Shown here: positions 61,128 through 64,000 of the stretch, piece after piece
Layout of the letters: each line of letters opens with the position of its first letter
How positions within the stretch are numbered: position 1 is the stretch's first letter
Assembly: GCF_014640615.1 (NCBI RefSeq)
Contig: NZ_BMHH01000007.1
Location: 124,001 to 188,000, forward strand
DNA: 64,000 bases
Reading direction: 5' to 3'
From: Paramesorhizobium endophyticum
Lineage (GTDB): Bacteria > Pseudomonadota > Alphaproteobacteria > Rhizobiales > Rhizobiaceae
The notes under the pieces: model-generated
Seen by the model: only the letters and a program-made list of their open reading frames with translations
What the model was told of the DNA's origin: nothing
Database searches by the model: none
Position numbers and translations under genes: made by a program

Positions 61128-62201
61128 ATGACCAACAAATGGAAAATGCGGTTATTGGCAGCGCTGGTGGGCGCCGCCTTCATCCCGGTCACTACCGCAC
61201 AAAGCGCGGACTCTCCGGTGAATACGACGGAACAGGTTGATCCTGCCGCGCTTAAGGCCTGGCGAGAGGAGATGCAAAATATTGTTCCTCCGGGCCCGGG
61301 TTGCTACCATTCGAAATATCCCAGCAAGGCCCTCAATGAGATCCCTTGCATCAAGACATCCACCACTGAGCCTGCCCCACCCGTGCCCAAGGTCAGCAAA
61401 CGCGCCTCCAAAATCGTGGATGGCGGATCCGACAATTACTTTTTTGAACCCGGCATAGTTAGTTCAAGCTCCTACCTCTCTTATGCAACCGGCTCTTTCC
61501 CGTCGGTTACGGACGTTAAATCCGTAACCAGCGTGGGCGGCACGGGCGATTCCAAGCTCGACGGCCAATATAGCCTGCAACTCAACACGAACTATTTTAC
61601 CACCCAGGCTTGCGGAAATGCCCCCGAATGCTACGGATGGCAACAATTCATGTACCAGAATCAAGGATCTTCCGGCGGCGGAGAGGTGACTGTTCGGTCT
61701 TGGCTCGTTAACTACCCTGAAAAATGCCTAAGTGACTGGACACGCCAGGACAAGGATGGACAACCGAGCTGCTACATGGAGGAAATGGGGCCGGCGCCGT
61801 TAATTCCGGTTACGCAACTTACGGATGTCACGCTCACAGGCTATGTAAATAAAAGCAACACGGGGCAGAACGTCGCCATTTTGCAATTTGGCCCCGAGCA
61901 GGTCACCGTTTCTCGTGACAATTATCTGGGACTGGGCTCGGATTGGACGCAAGCGGAATTCAACATCTTTGGAGTCGATGATGAAACCAAAGCTGAATTC
62001 GATCCCGGCGCCTCAATGACCGTGAAACTTAACGCACAGTATAACGTCGGACGATTCTACTACCTGTCGCCAAAATGCATACGTTCTGAAAGCACTGCTG
62101 CAGAGTCTAACAATCTGACTTTGGGCGATTGCATCGCAGACAAAGGTGGCGAACTTCACCCCTACATTCAATTCACTCAATCCTATCCACTTCCGCAGTA
62201 A
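61128..62201 (+). CDS. secreted protein of unknown function, atypical composition
   Basis: 357 residues. Signal peptide about 1-27 (LLAALVGAAFIPVTTAQSAD). The mature protein begins with a motif I associate with bacterial secreted proteins of soil organisms: PGPGCYHSKYPSKALNEIPC, in which two Cys flank an aromatic/Pro core. It is then a beta-rich domain high in Ser, Thr, Gly and Asn with paired Cys. Codon use is more A+T-rich than neighbours (AAGGGAAAAG ribosome site, ATT/TTA-rich stretches), suggesting transfer. No function can be assigned. Confidence 0.75.
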   Translation: MTNKWKMRLLAALVGAAFIPVTTAQSADSPVNTTEQVDPAALKAWREEMQNIVPPGPGCYHSKYPSKALNEIPCIKTSTTEPAPPVPKVSKRASKIVDGGSDNYFFEPGIVSSSSYLSYATGSFPSVTDVKSVTSVGGTGDSKLDGQYSLQLNTNYFTTQACGNAPECYGWQQFMYQNQGSSGGGEVTVRSWLVNYPEKCLSDWTRQDKDGQPSCYMEEMGPAPLIPVTQLTDVTLTGYVNKSNTGQNVAILQFGPEQVTVSRDNYLGLGSDWTQAEFNIFGVDDETKAEFDPGASMTVKLNAQYNVGRFYYLSPKCIRSESTAAESNNLTLGDCIADKGGELHPYIQFTQSYPLPQ

Positions 62202-62210
62202 TTAGTCCCC

Positions 62211-62235
62211 ACCGGCGGCTTCGGCCGCCGGTTGT
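62211..62235 (+). terminator. UUCG-loop terminator
   Basis: ACCGGCGGC-TTCG-GCCGCCGGT, a 9-bp perfect stem with a UUCG tetraloop, then TGTTCC, ten bases after the stop of the secreted-protein gene. Confidence 0.85.
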
Positions 62236-62260
62236 TCCTATCTGCATGAAGGCAGAATGA

Positions 62261-62788
62261 TCAAAGGGTCGGTTCCAATTTGGGCGGAATAGCTTCCAGA
62301 AACGTCCTCACCTCCTCCGGGCTGCGCAGGTGGAAGACCCGAACGTGCGACGGGATGGTCTCCAGAAGCTTGAGCGCGCGGATGCGGCCGTTCTTGCTAT
62401 ATCCGGCGACCCACTTGAGGAAGGCCCAATCGAAACGCTCCGGGCAGCCTTCGGCCATGTCGGGCCGCGTCCTGCCGTGATGCCTTATGACGCGCAGGAC
62501 GACGCGCCAGAGGCGGCGAATCGTGCCGATGTCGAGGAAGATGAATGTGTCGGCCCGTTCAAGGCGCGCCGGTATGGTCGCCGTATGGTTGCCCTCGAAT
62601 ACCCATTCCTCGCCCCGCGCCGCGTCAAGCGCCAGCGCGGTCGTTTCCTCCGGCGTGCGCTGCACCCAGCCGGCTTTCCAATACATTGGATCGATATGGA
62701 TCACAGGCAGCCCCAGCCGCTCGCCGATCTCTTGTGCGAGTGTCGATTTACCGGAGCCGGCGCCGCCAATGATCATAATGCGTTTCAT
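62261..62788 (-). CDS. P-loop kinase/NTPase (FlaR/adenylate-kinase-like)
   Basis: 175 residues. Walker A GGAGSGKST at 8-16, the LID-like and acceptor region HIDPMYWKAGW (27-40), an Arg-rich middle (RRLWRVVLRVIRHHGRTRPD) and a VFHLRSPEE end. The pattern resembles topology-modulation FlaR-type and shikimate/adenylate-kinase-like NTPases; the phosphate acceptor is unknown. Convergent with the preceding secreted-protein gene. Confidence 0.85.
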   Translation of the reverse strand: MKRIMIIGGAGSGKSTLAQEIGERLGLPVIHIDPMYWKAGWVQRTPEETTALALDAARGEEWVFEGNHTATIPARLERADTFIFLDIGTIRRLWRVVLRVIRHHGRTRPDMAEGCPERFDWAFLKWVAGYSKNGRIRALKLLETIPSHVRVFHLRSPEEVRTFLEAIPPKLEPTL

Positions 62789-62876
62789 CGTTTTAGGGGC
62801 AGCAGGGACAGGGCAACGTCAGCAGCTGATGGCTAGGCCAAACATACTGCCCCGCCGCCCCTACTGCCCTCATCCC

Positions 62877-63641
62877 TTACCGCTTCACCGATACCAGCGA
62901 GAACAGCGCCCCTTGCGGGTCCATGCAGCCGGCGATCCAGCTGTCACCGGGCACCGGCGTCGGCTCCAGCACGATCTTGCCGCCGTTCGCCTTGACGCGC
63001 TCGATGCCCGCGTCGAGGCCGTCGACCCAGAAGTAGAACTGCCACATGGGCGCAGGCACGTTCTCGGGCTTGGTCATGACGGCGCCGCGCGGCTTTCCGT
63101 CGATTTCGAAAAGCTGGTAGATCCCCATCGGGCCCATATCCATGCCTTCGCCCTTCGCCCATCCATACTGGTTTGAATAGAATTCGAAGGCGCTGGGGCC
63201 GTCGGCGGCGTAAAGCTCGTTCCAGCCGACCGTTCCGGGCGTCTGGTCGGGCAGCGGCGGCTGGCCTTCCATGCTCGGGGTCATCAGCATGAACATCGCG
63301 CCGCCCGGATCGGCGACGACAGAGAAACGGCCCACCTCCGGAATATCATCAGGCTCGCGATAGACCGTCCCGCCCGCCTTGCGCAGGGCTTCCGTCGCCG
63401 CGTCGACATCCTCCACCCCGATATAGGCGGCCCACATCGGCACCTGCCCGTTCGCCTTCGCCTCTTCCGGAATCGTCATCAACCCGGCGACGCCCGTATC
63501 CCCGCTTTTGGCGATGACATAGGGCATGTTCCCCGGCCATGTTTCGGTGTTCCAGCCGAGGACCTTCTTGTAAAAGTCCTCTGCGGCGGCGAGGTCCGAT
63601 GTCACCAGTTCATACCAGATAAAATCCGATTGCTTGGGCAT
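62877..63641 (-). CDS. VOC-family (glyoxalase/bleomycin-resistance-like) protein
   Basis: 254 residues from the ATG at 63641 (GGGAAACGTGA region upstream; the longer frame adds a poor N-terminus). Two VOC domains, about 7-120 (FIWYELVTSDLAAAEDFYKK to PGGAMFMLMT) and about 135-250 (GWNELYAADGPSAFEFYSNQ to DPQGALFSLV). Each has beta-alpha-beta3 structure. Such duplicated VOC proteins may detoxify or bind small molecules; metal ligands are not obvious. The divergent DUF922-like gene starts 174 bp away. Confidence 0.9.
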   Translation of the reverse strand: MPKQSDFIWYELVTSDLAAAEDFYKKVLGWNTETWPGNMPYVIAKSGDTGVAGLMTIPEEAKANGQVPMWAAYIGVEDVDAATEALRKAGGTVYREPDDIPEVGRFSVVADPGGAMFMLMTPSMEGQPPLPDQTPGTVGWNELYAADGPSAFEFYSNQYGWAKGEGMDMGPMGIYQLFEIDGKPRGAVMTKPENVPAPMWQFYFWVDGLDAGIERVKANGGKIVLEPTPVPGDSWIAGCMDPQGALFSLVSVKR

Positions 63642-63814
63642 TTCACGTTTCCCTTCCTGTTTGGGGCTGGTTGGTGTTTCACCTGCAATCCTATGCCCCA
63701 CCAGTATGACACGGAAAACCGCCCCATCCCACCTCTCCTGACAAACGGGGCAGAAAAGGCTCCTGACAAAATCGGTGGTTTCCTTTAGCGTTCCGGCGAA
63801 GAAGGAGAGGCGAC

Positions 63815-64000
63815 ATGCGGCGCATTGCTTTTGTTCTTGGGATCGCGTTGTGCCTGGGGCCCGTGACGGCGTGGGCGCAGTGGAAGCCTGCCGAGCGGAT
63901 CGAAACCTATCCGGTTTCCGGCCAGACGGGCATCGAGCTTTACCGCTCGATCGGCGAGAACGGCCCGCGATTGAGCCTCGGCCCCACCATCGCCTTCACC
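63815..64000 (+). CDS. DUF922-like exported protein, N-terminal part
   Basis: The first 62 codons; the gene continues past the window. A signal peptide (MRRIAFVLGIALCLGPVTAW, cleavage after AWA) is followed by PVSGQTGIELYRSIGENGPR, which matches my recollection of the DUF922 family, putative secreted zinc-dependent peptidases with a HExxH motif further on. The HExxH cannot be checked here. GAAGGAGAGGC gives the ribosome site. Confidence 0.75.
   Translation, partial: MRRIAFVLGIALCLGPVTAWAQWKPAERIETYPVSGQTGIELYRSIGENGPRLSLGPTIAFT

Overview
The window is high-G+C chromosomal DNA from an alphaproteobacterium of the order Hyphomicrobiales (Rhizobiales). A Brucella/Mesorhizobium-like lineage is suggested by the Omp2/RopA-type porins, the COG4111-type NAD regulator beside a nadABC-panCB operon, the single Rsh (p)ppGpp enzyme after rpoZ, the BON-domain protein, and dense palindromic intergenic repeats typical of this order. 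The assignment rests on recognising protein families, not on a database search. No rRNA, CRISPR array, prophage or plasmid function was seen. There is one tRNA, tRNA-Ser(GCU).

Layout. 0-9 kb: the edge of an SRAP protein, a Nudix hydrolase, small exported proteins, an AraC regulator with an SDR enzyme, a truncated HAD gene, dihydroorotase, a YgfZ-type folate-binding protein, an HD hydrolase and a tyrosine phosphatase. 9-17 kb: the probable NAD regulator NadQ, a LysR regulator, a catalytically degenerate alpha/beta hydrolase and an RND efflux pair. 18-24 kb: the nadA-nadB-nadC-panC-panB operon on the minus strand, with a 21-bp palindrome just upstream of nadA that is a good candidate NadQ operator. 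24-30 kb: an MFS transporter and the recO-era-rnc-lepB-acpS-DUF2062 block (minus strand), then a HigBA toxin-antitoxin pair. 30-44 kb: AraC/fsr, hemN with an FNR-type box, slt, dapA-smpB, a family-5 uracil-DNA glycosylase, an NYN protein, rpoZ-rsh and pyrE. 44-64 kb: an HhH/histone-like membrane protein, a short BON protein, two divergent porins around tRNA-Ser, an orphan integrase, an aminotransferase, periplasmic and small membrane proteins, amn, an ArsR/SRPBCC pair, a GST, a third porin, a secreted protein of unknown function, and the start of a DUF922-like protein.

The most striking feature is the repeats. At least seven families of inverted repeats recur. Family A (156-157 bp, six copies) and family D (155-156 bp, two copies) are large imperfect palindromes. 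One A copy sits in frame inside nadB and one D copy in frame inside ygfZ. Both are exactly 156 bp (52 codons) with no stop in the reading frame used. A family B copy supplies the C-terminus of a small gene. This resembles the protein-coding palindromic elements known from Rickettsia, and both host proteins still carry their family motifs on either side of the insert.

Functional links: NadQ probably controls the nad-pan operon, whose products feed NAD and coenzyme A synthesis, both drawing on aspartate. rpoZ-rsh tie RNA polymerase to the stringent response. smpB and the rnc-era-recO block are core translation, RNA and repair functions. The RND pair, fsr and the porins shape envelope permeability.
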